From Chersky-267 sp034666965 (GTDB taxonomy: Bacteria; Chloroflexota; Limnocylindria; Limnocylindrales; CSP1-4): DNA of 54,047 bases. This document shows, one piece after another, positions 23,264 through 31,861 of this stretch (its first letter is position 1; every line of letters starts with the position of its first letter). The notes beneath the pieces are model-generated. The model had not been told where the DNA came from, did no database searches, and was given only the letters and a program-made list of their open reading frames with translations. The stretch is taken from positions 1-54,047 of the forward strand of contig JAXDKT010000075.1 in NCBI GenBank assembly GCA_034666965.1, read 5' to 3'. A program made the position numbers and the translations under genes.

Positions 23264-24253
23264 TCACGCCCGCGGGTGCGCCCGGGCGTAGACGTCTCGG
23301 ATCCGTTCGCCGGTGAGGTGGGTGTACAGCTGGGTCGTGCTGATACTCGCATGCCCGAGCAACTCCTGGACGACTCGCAGGTCCGCGCCACCCTCCAGGA
23401 GATGGGTCGCGAATGAATGGCGCAGGGTATGCGGCGTGACCCGCGCCGGCAGGCCCGCCTCGGCGGCCGCCCGGCGGACCACCGCCCAGGCCTGCTGTCG
23501 CCCCAGCCGGCGGCCGCGGGCGCTCAGGAACAGCGGGCCGCCACGGATCGGGGCCACGTGCTGGCGTGCCAGCCAGGTCGGCCGGACGTCGTCCAGGTAG
23601 CGAGCCAGCCACTCGATGGCCACCTCACCGACCGGGACGAGGCGCTCCTTGTCGCCCTTGCCGATGACCCGCACGAAGCCGCCGTCGAGGGCGAGGTCCT
23701 CCCGGTCCAGCCCGAGCGCCTCGCTGATCCGCAGCCCGGCCGCGTACAGGAGCTCGAGCAGGGCCCGGTCCCGGATCCGGACGGGCTCGTCGGGGGCGCC
23801 CCCGCTGGCCGCCTCGAGTAGGCGCTCGGTCTCGGCCACGTCGAGCGTCTCGGGCAGTCCCCGGGCCTGGCGGGGCAGGTCGATCCGGGCGGCGAGGTCG
23901 ACCGCGATCAGCTCGTCCCCGTAGGCGAACCGATAGAAGCCCCGGATCGAGGCGGTCCGGCGGCGCAGGCTCGTTGGCCGGAGCGTCCCGGCTGAGCGGG
24001 CCAGATAGCGGGTCGCCGGCTCGGCCGAGCGAGCCCAGCCGCGGGCCACGCCGGTGGCCGCCGCGAAGCCGGCCAGGTCCCCGCCGTACGCGCGCAGCGT
24101 GGCCGGGGCCAGGCCGCGCTCGACTCGCAAGTGGAGCAGGTACGCGTCGATCGCCGCGTCCAGCCCCGCTCCGGGTTCCGCTGCGGGGCGCGCTCCGGGG
24201 CGTGCTCCGGGGCGCGCGGGCCTCCGGTGACCGGACGGCTGCGGGTCGCTCAC
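23264..24253 (-). CDS. xerD: Tyrosine recombinase, XerC/XerD type
   Basis: Site-specific recombinase that resolves chromosome dimers at dif. The 329-aa protein starts at a GTG (24253) overlapping the recN stop as GTGA. After a 30-residue Arg/Pro/Ala-rich tail comes the SAM-like DNA-binding domain (AIDAYLLHLRVERGLAPATLRAYGGDLAGF), then the catalytic domain. All catalytic residues are present: Arg175 (AGLRISEALGL), Lys199 (GKGDKER), His275 and Arg278 (HTLRHSFATHLL), His301 (LLGHASISTT) and the nucleophile Tyr310 (QLYTH). The context (recN, scpAB) supports a housekeeping Xer rather than a phage integrase. XerC and XerD cannot be separated from sequence alone. Confidence 0.93.
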   Translation of the reverse strand: MSDPQPSGHRRPARPGARPGARPAAEPGAGLDAAIDAYLLHLRVERGLAPATLRAYGGDLAGFAAATGVARGWARSAEPATRYLARSAGTLRPTSLRRRTASIRGFYRFAYGDELIAVDLAARIDLPRQARGLPETLDVAETERLLEAASGGAPDEPVRIRDRALLELLYAAGLRISEALGLDREDLALDGGFVRVIGKGDKERLVPVGEVAIEWLARYLDDVRPTWLARQHVAPIRGGPLFLSARGRRLGRQQAWAVVRRAAAEAGLPARVTPHTLRHSFATHLLEGGADLRVVQELLGHASISTTQLYTHLTGERIRDVYARAHPRA

Positions 24254-26007
24254 GCGCGGACGGCCGGCCGGTCCCTGCCGATCCCCTGGCGCCAGGTTCC
24301 GGCCCGCTCGAGCAGCTCGCGAGCCCCCGCGACCGAGGCATCGCCACCGGCCGGCCCACCCAGCATCTGGGCCAGCTCCTCGACCCGCTCGGCCTCGTCG
24401 TCGAGGCGGACCACCTCGGTCACGGTCCGGCCGTCCCGTTCGTGCTTGGCGATCCGGAAATGGACGTCGGCATGGGCGGCGATCTGGGGCAGATGGGTGA
24501 CGCACAGGACCTGATGCCGGCGCGCCAGTGTCCACAGGCTGCGACCGACCGGATCGGCGCTCCGCCCGCCGATTCCCGCGTCGATCTCGTCGAAGACCAG
24601 CGTCGGGGTGGCGTCGGCCGCGGCGAGGACCTCCTTGATCGCAAGGGCGACCCGGCTCAGCTCCCCACCCGAGGCGATCCGGGCCAGGGGGCGAGGCGGC
24701 TCGCCCACGTTCGGAGCGAAGCGGAAGACCACCTCGTCGATGCCGCTGGCATCGAACGCCAACGCGTCGCCGCCGACCTCGATGGCGGGCTCGTCGCGGC
24801 CGGCCGGCCGGCGACCCAGGGCGACCTCGAACCTGGTGCGGGCGAAGCCGAGCTCCTCGAGGGCGACCGAGACCGCCGCCGCGAGCCGTTCGGCGGCCTC
24901 GGCGCGTAGACCCGAGAGGGTGCCGGCGGTCCGGGCCACCTCGGCCAGGAGCACGGCGTCCTCGGCGAGCCGCCGTCCGCGCTCGCCTTCGACCCCACTC
25001 AGGCGCTCCGCCTCCGCCGCCATCGCCTCACCGTGGGCCAGCACCGCCGCCTCGTCGTCGCCGTAGCGCCGCTCGAGGGCGAAGATCAGCGACAGGCGCT
25101 CCTCGAAGCTGGCCACGGCGGCGGCATCGTGATCGAGGTCGTCGACCAGGGCCCGAACCTCGGCGGCGACGTCGTCGACCTCGGCGTCCAGTCCGGCCAG
25201 GCGCTCGGCCAGCGGGTCGAAGCGCGGGTCGAAGCGCGCCAGCTCACGCGCCTGCCGCCCGGCGGTCGCGATGCCCTCGCGTGCGGCGCCGCGCTCCCCG
25301 CCGCCACCATCCTCGCCGCTTCCCTCGCCCGCCAGCGCCGCGTGGATCGCCGCGCCTCCGCGAGCGATCGTCTCGCCATGGCGGGCGGCCCCCAGGCGGG
25401 CCTGGATCTCGTCGACCTCGCCGATCCGGACGCGCGCCGCGGCAATCTCGGCGGCTTCGTGCTCCGCAAGATCGAGGCGACGGACGAGCTCGCGGGGATC
25501 GACGGTCAGCTCGGCCAGGGATGCCCGGTTCGCCCGCCAGCGCTCCACCGCTCCGGCGACGGCCTCACGGGCCACCCAGGTGCCGCCGTAGGCGTCGAGC
25601 AGGTCGCGCTGGACGCGCTCGTCGAGGAGCCGCTGCTGATCGTGCTGGCCGTGGATCTCGACCAGCCCACCAGCGGTCTCGGCCAGTCGCGCGGCGGTGA
25701 CCGGCTCGTCGTCGAGCCGGGCCGTCGAGCGTCCGCCCGACTGCACCTCGCGGACGACGATGAGCGGCTCTGGCAGCCGTTCGAAGAGGGCCTCCACCCG
25801 GGCCCGCTCCGCCCCGTGGCGGACGAGACCCGTGTCCACCCGCGCACCGAGGGCCAGGCCCAGGGCGTCGATCAGCAGGCTCTTGCCCGCACCGGTCTCG
25901 CCGGTGATGACGTTGAGGCCGGTCCCGAGCTCGAGACGAACCCGGTCGATCAGGCCCAGGTCGGCGACGGCCAGCTCGAGCAGGCGCCCCGCCGGTTCGT
26001 CGCTCAC
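24250..26007 (-). CDS. recN: DNA repair protein RecN (SMC-like ATPase)
   Basis: SMC-like ATPase acting in double-strand break repair. The start chosen is GTG 26007, overlapping the nadK stop as GTGA; it gives 585 aa, slightly over the usual 550-560. Walker A is GETGAGKS (36-43). The Q-loop region LVEIHGQHDQQRLLD is a RecN hallmark. A coiled-coil pair follows with FEERLSLIFALERRYG at the tip region, then the signature LARIASGGELSRVALAIKEVL and Walker B TLVFDEIDAGIGG, and finally VLCVTHLPQIAAHADVHFRI. A Gly/Glu-rich insertion (EGSGEDGGGGERG) lies in the coiled coil. The last 25 residues are variable. Confidence 0.96.
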   Translation of the reverse strand: MSDEPAGRLLELAVADLGLIDRVRLELGTGLNVITGETGAGKSLLIDALGLALGARVDTGLVRHGAERARVEALFERLPEPLIVVREVQSGGRSTARLDDEPVTAARLAETAGGLVEIHGQHDQQRLLDERVQRDLLDAYGGTWVAREAVAGAVERWRANRASLAELTVDPRELVRRLDLAEHEAAEIAAARVRIGEVDEIQARLGAARHGETIARGGAAIHAALAGEGSGEDGGGGERGAAREGIATAGRQARELARFDPRFDPLAERLAGLDAEVDDVAAEVRALVDDLDHDAAAVASFEERLSLIFALERRYGDDEAAVLAHGEAMAAEAERLSGVEGERGRRLAEDAVLLAEVARTAGTLSGLRAEAAERLAAAVSVALEELGFARTRFEVALGRRPAGRDEPAIEVGGDALAFDASGIDEVVFRFAPNVGEPPRPLARIASGGELSRVALAIKEVLAAADATPTLVFDEIDAGIGGRSADPVGRSLWTLARRHQVLCVTHLPQIAAHADVHFRIAKHERDGRTVTEVVRLDDEAERVEELAQMLGGPAGGDASVAGARELLERAGTWRQGIGRDRPAVRA

Positions 26008-26849
26008 GACGGCAGCAGCTCCACCTTGTGGCGGAGCAGGTCCCAGAACGGAATCGCGCCGGCCGGCTCCACGAACCGGATCGAGCGGGCCCCGGCCGAC
26101 ACCTCGACCACGTCGCCGACGGCGATGGGCAGGTCCTCCCGGCCGTCGATGCTGACCAGCGCTTCGATCGCGTCGACGACCCGGGCGGTGACCGTCTGGC
26201 TGGGGCTGACCACCACCGAGCGGATCGCCGAGAGGTAGCCGGCGATCGGGGTGACCACCAGGTTGCGACTGATCGGATCGAGGATCGGACCACCGGCCGA
26301 GAAGGAATAGCCGGTCGAGCCGGTCGGGCTGGCGACCACCAGGCCGTCGGCGATGAACGTGGCCAGGTGGCTGGGGCCGATGGCCACGTCCAGCCGCACC
26401 ACCCGGGCCAGGGCGCCCCGGGCGACGACGACGTCGTTGAGGGCGAAGAACTCCCGCCCGCCGGGTCGTCCCGCCGGTCGGATCACCCCGCGCAGGGTCA
26501 TCCGCTCGTCGACCGCGAACTGGCCCTCCGCGATCTGGGCCAGGGTGGCCTCGAGATCGTCCGCCTCGACCTTGGACAGGAACCCGATCTTGCCCAGGTT
26601 GACCCCCAGGAGGGGCACGTCGACCTCGGCGACCGCTCGGGCCGCGCGGAGGAACGTCCCGTCGCCGCCCAGGACCACCAGGACGTCGGTCGTCGGCAGC
26701 TCGGCCACGAGCCGCTCGAGGTCCCCCGAGGGCGCCGACCAGTGGTCCAGGCCCCGAACGCCGCACCAGCCTTCGGCCCGATCGCGCAGCTCGTCGGCCG
26801 CCTCGTTGGTCGGGTTGTAGGCGAACCCGATCCGGCGCACGGCGCTCAT
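26004..26849 (-). CDS. nadK: NAD kinase
   Basis: Phosphorylates NAD to NADP. The 281-aa protein has the GGDGT motif at 61-65 with catalytic Asp63 (VLVVLGGDGTFLRAAR). It also has LLGVNLGKIGFLSKVE, ALNDVVVARGALARVVRLDV (the N-D motif that contacts NAD), ADGLVVASPTGSTGYSFSAGGPILDP and VVSPSQTVTARV. Length and order of motifs are standard. It overlaps tlyA and recN by four bases on each side; the tlyA-nadK-recN order is widespread in Gram-positive and Chloroflexota genomes, supporting orthology. Confidence 0.97.
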   Translation of the reverse strand: MSAVRRIGFAYNPTNEAADELRDRAEGWCGVRGLDHWSAPSGDLERLVAELPTTDVLVVLGGDGTFLRAARAVAEVDVPLLGVNLGKIGFLSKVEADDLEATLAQIAEGQFAVDERMTLRGVIRPAGRPGGREFFALNDVVVARGALARVVRLDVAIGPSHLATFIADGLVVASPTGSTGYSFSAGGPILDPISRNLVVTPIAGYLSAIRSVVVSPSQTVTARVVDAIEALVSIDGREDLPIAVGDVVEVSAGARSIRFVEPAGAIPFWDLLRHKVELLPS

Positions 26850-27679
26850 CGCAGCGCGACCTCGACCAGCCGCGCGTCGCTCAACCGGTCGGCCTCCTGG
26901 GCGTGGGGCCCGGCGATCAGGTGGAGCAGGAACTCGCGGTTGCCCTCCGGACCGAGGATCGGCGAGGCGATCGCGTCGACCGCGGCGAGACCCAGCGCTC
27001 GGGCCCCGGCGACGGTCGCCCGAAGCACGTCCAGGTGGACCGCCGGATCGCGCACGACGCCCCGGTCGAGGGCGGCCCGGCCGGCCTCGAACTGGGGCTT
27101 GACCAGGGGCACGATCGGACCACCTTCGGGACCCAGGCAGGCCGCGATCGGGCCCAGGACCAGCCCCAGCGAGATGAACGAAACGTCGGCGACGGCCAGC
27201 GCGACCGGTTCGGGCAGAACGCCCGGACCGAGGGAGCGGGCATTCGTCCGCTCGAACGACACGACCCGGGGGTCGCGCCGGAGCGATTCGGCCAGCTGTC
27301 CGCGTCCGACGTCGACGGCGTAGACCCGCGCGGCGCCATGCTGCAGGAGGACGTCGCTGAAGCCGCCGGTCGAGGCGCCGGCATCGAGGCAGACCAGGCC
27401 CGCCGGGTCGATCCCAAAGGCATCCAGGGCGGCCGCCAGCTTGTGCCCCCCGCGCGAGACGTACGGGTCGGGTGTGTCCACGACCAGCCCGATCGCCGGA
27501 TCCACGAGATCGCCCGGTTTGCGGTCCCGCCGGGCCGCGTCACCGGCACCGACCCGAACCTTGCCAGCGAGGATAAGCGCCTGGGCCCGGGTCCGCGTGT
27601 CGGCCAGGCCGCGGTCGACGAGGAGCTGGTCGAGCCGGCGCCGGGTGGTGCGGCCGGTCGGGATCGTCTCGGCGCTCAC
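26846..27679 (-). CDS. tlyA: TlyA-family rRNA (cytidine-2'-O)-methyltransferase
   Basis: Methylates the ribose of a cytidine in 16S and/or 23S rRNA with S-adenosylmethionine. The 277-aa protein starts with an S4 domain (RRRLDQLLVDRGLADTRTRAQALILAGKVRV). The FtsJ-like Rossmann domain follows: YVSRGGHKLAAALDAFG (catalytic Lys), CLDAGASTGGFSDVLLQHGA (SAM site), VYAVDVGRGQLAESLRRD, and LVKPQFEAGR with the second Lys. The start is GTG 27679, six bases after a CACGAT box. TlyA methylation sensitises ribosomes to capreomycin in mycobacteria; in the present organism only the modification role can be assumed. Confidence 0.95.
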   Translation of the reverse strand: MSAETIPTGRTTRRRLDQLLVDRGLADTRTRAQALILAGKVRVGAGDAARRDRKPGDLVDPAIGLVVDTPDPYVSRGGHKLAAALDAFGIDPAGLVCLDAGASTGGFSDVLLQHGAARVYAVDVGRGQLAESLRRDPRVVSFERTNARSLGPGVLPEPVALAVADVSFISLGLVLGPIAACLGPEGGPIVPLVKPQFEAGRAALDRGVVRDPAVHLDVLRATVAGARALGLAAVDAIASPILGPEGNREFLLHLIAGPHAQEADRLSDARLVEVALR

Positions 27680-27760
27680 CGGCCTATCGTGGCACAGCCC
27701 GCCGGCCGACGACGCCCATGCCGGCGGCTGTCGGGGAGGCGGGCCAGCCGACGGCCCGGG

Positions 27761-29902
27761 TCAGGCCCCGGGGACGGGCGCGCCGCCGGCGGCCGGCACG
27801 GCTGGAGCGTCGAGCACCGCTGGAGCCGCGGGCTCGGCAGGAGTGGCGGACACGGCCGGAGCGGCAAGGCCCAGACCGGTCAGGGTCTCGCGGACCTGGG
27901 CCTCGATGCCGCTCGCGTCGAGACGCACCAGGCGGCGCAGGTCCGTCACCGAGCCGTGATCGATGAACTTGTCGCCCGGCAGGCCCACGATCTTGAGGTG
28001 GACCTCGCGCAAGCTCGGGTCGGTCAGGCGGGCCTCCTCGAGCAGCTCCAGCACGGCGGAGCCGAACCCACCGGCGACGACGCTCTCCTCGAGGGTCACT
28101 AGCAGCCGCGTGCCACGCGCGGCGGAGAGGATGAGCTCGCGGTCGAGGGGCTTGGCAAAGCGGGCGTTGACGACCCCCACCGACCAGCCATCGGCGGCCA
28201 GGGCCTCAGCGACGGCCATGCCCCGGGCGACGATCGGCCCGAAGCCGACGAACAGAATGTCCGAGCCCTCGCGCAGCAGCTCGCCTCGGCCGATGGGCAG
28301 GATCGTGGGCTCGATCGGCGCCAGGTCGAAGCCCGGATCGCGGGGATAGTGGAGCGCGAATGGGTGCTCCTGGGCCAGACCGGTCCGCAGCAGCGAGCGC
28401 AGCTCCTGCTCGTCCTTGGGGCTGGCGATGACGAGGTGCGGGATCTGGCGCTGGGCCGAGAGGGTGAACATGCCCTGGTGGCTGGTGCCGTCCTCGCCGA
28501 CGAGTCCGGCCCGGTCGACCGCCAGGAGCACGGGCTGATCGTTCTGGCACATGTCGTGGACGGTCTGGTCGAAGGCGCGCTGGAGGAACGTCGAGTAGAT
28601 CGCGACGACCGGGCGCCGGCCGCCCATCGCCAGCCCGGTCGCCAGCGCGACGGCGTGCTGCTCGGCGATCCCCACATCGAAGAAGCGGCTCGGGAACCGG
28701 GCCTGGAACTTGTTCAAGCCGGTGCCGGTCGGCATCCCCGCGGTGATCGCCACGATCCGCCGATCGGTCGCAGCCAGCTCGATCAGCTCGGCGCTGAAAT
28801 AGGCGGTGTAGTTGGGCGCCTTCCGGGGCGTGCCCGGCGGCGCCAGCGCGGGCATCGCGTCGTCGGCCATGCCCGGATCGTCGAGGGGGCGTCCGGCTAC
28901 GGCGCCGTCGCCGTTCACGGCCGTGGCGCCGTTGACGGCCGTCGCGGACGGAGCGCCATTGCTCCCGTTGGAGCGCACCTCGTACGGGGCGGTCATCGGC
29001 GGGAGCGCGGCGCCATGGAAGCCGATCTGGTCAGTCTCGGCCGGCTCGTAGCCGCGGCCCTTCTGCGTCCGGACGTGGACCATGACCGGCTCGCGCAGCT
29101 CGAGCGCCTGGGCGAACGTCCGCTCCAGCGCGACCAGGTCGTGGCCGGGGACGACGCCGATGTAGGTGATCCCGAGATCCTCGAAGAGCTGCCCGGGCTG
29201 GGCGAAGTTGACGACCGACTTGCGCAGCCGCTTCGACAGCTCGAGGGCCGTTCCGCCGACCAGCGGCAGCCGCTCGATCATCCGGTCATAGGCCGTTCGA
29301 CTCTGCTGCCACGCGGGCGACAGCTTGATATGGCTCAGGTACTTGCTGAAGGCGCCGACCGTCGGGCTGATCGACATCTCGTTGTCGTTGAGCACGATCA
29401 GCATCTGCGTGCCGCGCTGGCCGATGTCGTTGAGCGCCTCGAGGCTGAGACCGCTCATCAGGGCCGCATCGCCGACCACGACCGCGATCCGCTCGAAGCC
29501 ATGGCGCAGGTCGCGCGCCTCGGCCAGGCCCTGGCCGATCGACAGCCCGGTCCCGGCGTGACCGCCATCGAAGACGTCGTGGGGCGACTCGCTCCGCCGC
29601 GGGAAACCGCCCACTCCATCGAGCTTGCGCAGGGTATCGAAGCGGGCCAGCCGACCGGTCAGCAGCTTGTGGGGATAGGCCTGATGACCGGTGTCCCACA
29701 CGATCCGGTCGCGGGGCGAATCGAGCAGCCGGTGGAGAGCGATCGTGACCTCGACGACGCCGAGCGATGAGCCGAGATGACCGCCGGTGGTCTTGACGGT
29801 CGAGATGATCGTGGCTCGGATCTCGTCCGCCAGCTGCTCGAGTTGCGCTTCGTCGAGACCGCGCAGGTCGGCTGGTCCCTGAAGCTCGGACAGGATGGTC
29901 AT
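27761..29902 (-). CDS. dxs: 1-deoxy-D-xylulose-5-phosphate synthase
   Basis: First enzyme of the MEP isoprenoid pathway, joining pyruvate and glyceraldehyde 3-phosphate with thiamine diphosphate. The 713-aa protein (usual about 620-640) has His42 (GGHLGSSLG), His73 (DTGHQAYPHK), the ThDP/metal segment starting at 144 and VLNDNEMSISPTVG. It then has HVRTQKGRGYEPAE, the C-terminal half with DVGIAEQHAVALATGLA and LLAVDRAGLVGEDGTSHQGMF, and the transketolase C domain. The usual GDG triplet reads GDA (144-146). A Gly/Ala/Asn-rich insertion (about 310-362) separates the ThDP domain from the Pyr domain, and an Ala/Pro tail of about 35 residues closes the chain. It follows xseB by 26 bases. Confidence 0.96.
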   Translation of the reverse strand: MTILSELQGPADLRGLDEAQLEQLADEIRATIISTVKTTGGHLGSSLGVVEVTIALHRLLDSPRDRIVWDTGHQAYPHKLLTGRLARFDTLRKLDGVGGFPRRSESPHDVFDGGHAGTGLSIGQGLAEARDLRHGFERIAVVVGDAALMSGLSLEALNDIGQRGTQMLIVLNDNEMSISPTVGAFSKYLSHIKLSPAWQQSRTAYDRMIERLPLVGGTALELSKRLRKSVVNFAQPGQLFEDLGITYIGVVPGHDLVALERTFAQALELREPVMVHVRTQKGRGYEPAETDQIGFHGAALPPMTAPYEVRSNGSNGAPSATAVNGATAVNGDGAVAGRPLDDPGMADDAMPALAPPGTPRKAPNYTAYFSAELIELAATDRRIVAITAGMPTGTGLNKFQARFPSRFFDVGIAEQHAVALATGLAMGGRRPVVAIYSTFLQRAFDQTVHDMCQNDQPVLLAVDRAGLVGEDGTSHQGMFTLSAQRQIPHLVIASPKDEQELRSLLRTGLAQEHPFALHYPRDPGFDLAPIEPTILPIGRGELLREGSDILFVGFGPIVARGMAVAEALAADGWSVGVVNARFAKPLDRELILSAARGTRLLVTLEESVVAGGFGSAVLELLEEARLTDPSLREVHLKIVGLPGDKFIDHGSVTDLRRLVRLDASGIEAQVRETLTGLGLAAPAVSATPAEPAAPAVLDAPAVPAAGGAPVPGA

Positions 29903-29928
29903 CCGGCGGAGTCTACCTCTGGCCAGCC

Positions 29929-30210
29929 CTACCCGCCGCCGCCGTCGTCGCCCGACGACTTGAGCTCGAGCGCCTCGATCGCGCCTCCGGCACGCTGGAC
30001 CAGGCGACCCACCCGCAGCTCGGCGTCGGCCAGCAACGCGGCGCAGCGTTCGTGGAGCAGGACCCCTCGTTCGTAGAGCGCCAAGGAAGCCTCCAGGGGC
30101 GCACCGCCGGCCTCGAGCGCGACCACGGTCGCCTGGAGCTCGGCCAGGGCCTCGTCGAAGGTCAGGCTGCCAGGATCGGCGGCGGTTGCCGGAGGCGGCT
30201 CAGGGCTCAC
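29929..30210 (-). CDS. xseB: Exodeoxyribonuclease VII small subunit
   Basis: Small subunit of exonuclease VII, which degrades single-stranded DNA into acid-soluble oligonucleotides. The 93-aa protein, started at GTG 30210, has the complete XseB core: LTFDEALAELQATVVALEAGGAPLEASLALYERGVLLHERCAALLADAELRV. This is a helical hairpin with the family's L-E-x-G-x-L-x-L-E-x-x-L-x-L-Y-E-x-G pattern. The last residues are acidic followed by a Gly run. Its start lies eleven bases inside the small membrane peptide gene, and xseA lies just upstream, so the two subunits are made from one mRNA with the peptide between them. Confidence 0.95.
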   Translation of the reverse strand: MSPEPPPATAADPGSLTFDEALAELQATVVALEAGGAPLEASLALYERGVLLHERCAALLADAELRVGRLVQRAGGAIEALELKSSGDDGGGG

Positions 30211-30355
30211 GGTCGTCAGCGATCTCCTCGGGCGCCGTCGGGTCGTCGTCGCCGCCCGCGAGGCGACCGATACGCGGCGCCAGGAGCATACCAAGGACGA
30301 TCCCGCCCACCCCACCGACCACGACGATGGCCGCCACGATGGCCAGGTCACCCAT
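30200..30355 (-). CDS. 51-aa single-pass membrane peptide between xseA and xseB
   Basis: A short protein beginning with MGDLAIVAAIVVVGGVGGIVLGMLLAPRIG, a single membrane helix with Gly-rich packing face, and ending in an acidic tail of about 17 residues. The ATG overlaps the xseA stop as TGATG and the 3' end overlaps xseB by eleven bases, so it is read in a coupled series. No Cys or enzymatic motif is present. I do not know a family. Its position between two subunits of a cytosolic nuclease is unusual. It could be a membrane anchor or regulator, or a frame that merely bridges translation from xseA to xseB. Confidence 0.6.
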   Translation of the reverse strand: MGDLAIVAAIVVVGGVGGIVLGMLLAPRIGRLAGGDDDPTAPEEIADDREP

Positions 30356-31854
30356 CAGCGCCGATCCGCCGGCGGATCGACCGTGGCCCCGACCTCGCCG
30401 CGGGCCAGGCGGATGGCAAGACCCTCGCCCGGCGGGGTCTCGACCGGGTCGCGCACGATCCGGCCGTCGCGGGATCGGCGGACGATCGCGTAGCCACGCT
30501 CGAGGGTGGCCTCCGGTCCGAGCGCGCCCAGCGCCGCGCCGGCGGCCTCGACCGCACCCCGGGCGGCGCCCAGCCGGACGGTCACCCCTGGACCCAGCTG
30601 GGCCGCAGCACGCTCTGCGGTCGTGGCGCCCAGCTCCAGCCGCGCACGGACGGCCCGGCTGGCCCGATCGAGGAGCAACCCGGCCCGCTCGCGCGACGCC
30701 GCCAGCTGAGCCAGCGGGCTGAGTCCGTCGAGGGCGCGCCGCTCGGCGGCCGCCTCGCGCATCGCCCCGGCCAGCGTTCGCCGGACGGCGCCCTCGAGTC
30801 GGCGCGTCTCGGCCGAGAGCACGGCTCCCAGTTCGACCCGGTCGGGGACCACGATCTCGGCCGCGGCGGACGGCGTCGGCGCCCGTCGGTCGGCGGCGAA
30901 GTCGGCCAGGGTGACGTCGGTCTCGTGACCCACCCCGCACACGACCGGCAGCGAATGGGCCACGATCGCCCGGACGACCAACTCGTCGTTGAACGACCAG
31001 AGGTCCTCGAGCGAGCCGCCGCCGCGGGCCAGGATCGTCACCGTCGGAGCGTCGCCCCCTCGACCGGTGCGGACGCAGCGTTCGGCGTAGCGGTCCACCC
31101 AGGCCAGGGCCCGGACGATGCTGGCCGGGGCGCCGGTACCCTGGACCTGGCACTGCGACAGGACCACCCGGGCCAGCGGCCAGCGTCGGGCGAGGACGGT
31201 TCGGATGTCGTGCCAGACCGCACCCGTCTCACTGGTCACGACCGCGATCACCGCCGGCCGGTCGGGCAGCGGCCGCTTGCGAGCGGCATCGAACAGGCCC
31301 TCGGCGCCGAGCTGTGCCTTGAGTGCCTCGAAGCGCAGGGCGAGGTCGCCAAAGCCCGCCGGCTGGACGGCGCTGACGTAGAGCTGATAGACGCCGTTCG
31401 CGTCGAACACGTCGACCCGACCGTTGGCGACCACCCGCAGGCCCGTCCGCGGTTCGTAGGGCGACGCCAGGCGGTCGTCCCGGAACCACACGCACTGGAG
31501 CTGGCTGCGCTCGTCCTTGAGCGTGAAGTAGGCGTGACCGGCGCTCGACACGGTAACCCGCCCGACCTCGCCCTCGACCCACACGTCGCGCAGGCGATCG
31601 TCGCTCCGGACGGCCTCGCGTACGGCCCGGGTCACGTCCGAGACGGCCAGGATCGTCAGCCCGAAGGTGCCCCGGGGAACGGTGGCCGGTGCGGGGCCGC
31701 CGGCCGGATCGCCGGGCGGTGCCGCCTCCCAGCGCGGCGGCGCCTCGCGGCGCGGCGGCGGCTCCCGGCGCGGCGTCCGGTCCGCGCTGGGCGTGGCCTC
31801 GGTGGCGTCCCACGCCGGCAGGACCCAGTCCGGCGGCTCGGCGTCGCGTGGCAT
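30355..31854 (-). CDS. xseA: Exodeoxyribonuclease VII large subunit
   Basis: Catalytic subunit of exonuclease VII. The 499-aa protein has an OB-fold DNA-binding domain after residue 65 (TILAVSDVTRAVREAVRSDDRLRDVWVEGEVG, then SSAGHAYFTLKDERSQLQCVWF). The catalytic domain contains VIAVVTSETGAVWHDIRTVLARRWP, TILARGGGSLEDLWSFNDELVVRAI and VVCGVGHETDVTLADFAADRRAPTPSAAAE; the last two blocks hold the expected active-site residues. A coiled-coil region and the C-terminal barrel (LERGYAIVRRSRDGRIV) follow. The first 60 residues are a low-complexity Pro/Arg/Ala tail. The gene lies seven bases after efp. Confidence 0.96.
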   Translation of the reverse strand: MPRDAEPPDWVLPAWDATEATPSADRTPRREPPPRREAPPRWEAAPPGDPAGGPAPATVPRGTFGLTILAVSDVTRAVREAVRSDDRLRDVWVEGEVGRVTVSSAGHAYFTLKDERSQLQCVWFRDDRLASPYEPRTGLRVVANGRVDVFDANGVYQLYVSAVQPAGFGDLALRFEALKAQLGAEGLFDAARKRPLPDRPAVIAVVTSETGAVWHDIRTVLARRWPLARVVLSQCQVQGTGAPASIVRALAWVDRYAERCVRTGRGGDAPTVTILARGGGSLEDLWSFNDELVVRAIVAHSLPVVCGVGHETDVTLADFAADRRAPTPSAAAEIVVPDRVELGAVLSAETRRLEGAVRRTLAGAMREAAAERRALDGLSPLAQLAASRERAGLLLDRASRAVRARLELGATTAERAAAQLGPGVTVRLGAARGAVEAAGAALGALGPEATLERGYAIVRRSRDGRIVRDPVETPPGEGLAIRLARGEVGATVDPPADRR

Positions 31855-31861
31855 GCGCGGG

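Noticed and set aside
23264..24253. Phage integrase marking a prophage
   Set aside because: The recombinase lies between recN and housekeeping genes, has XerC/D length and motifs, and no phage genes are near.
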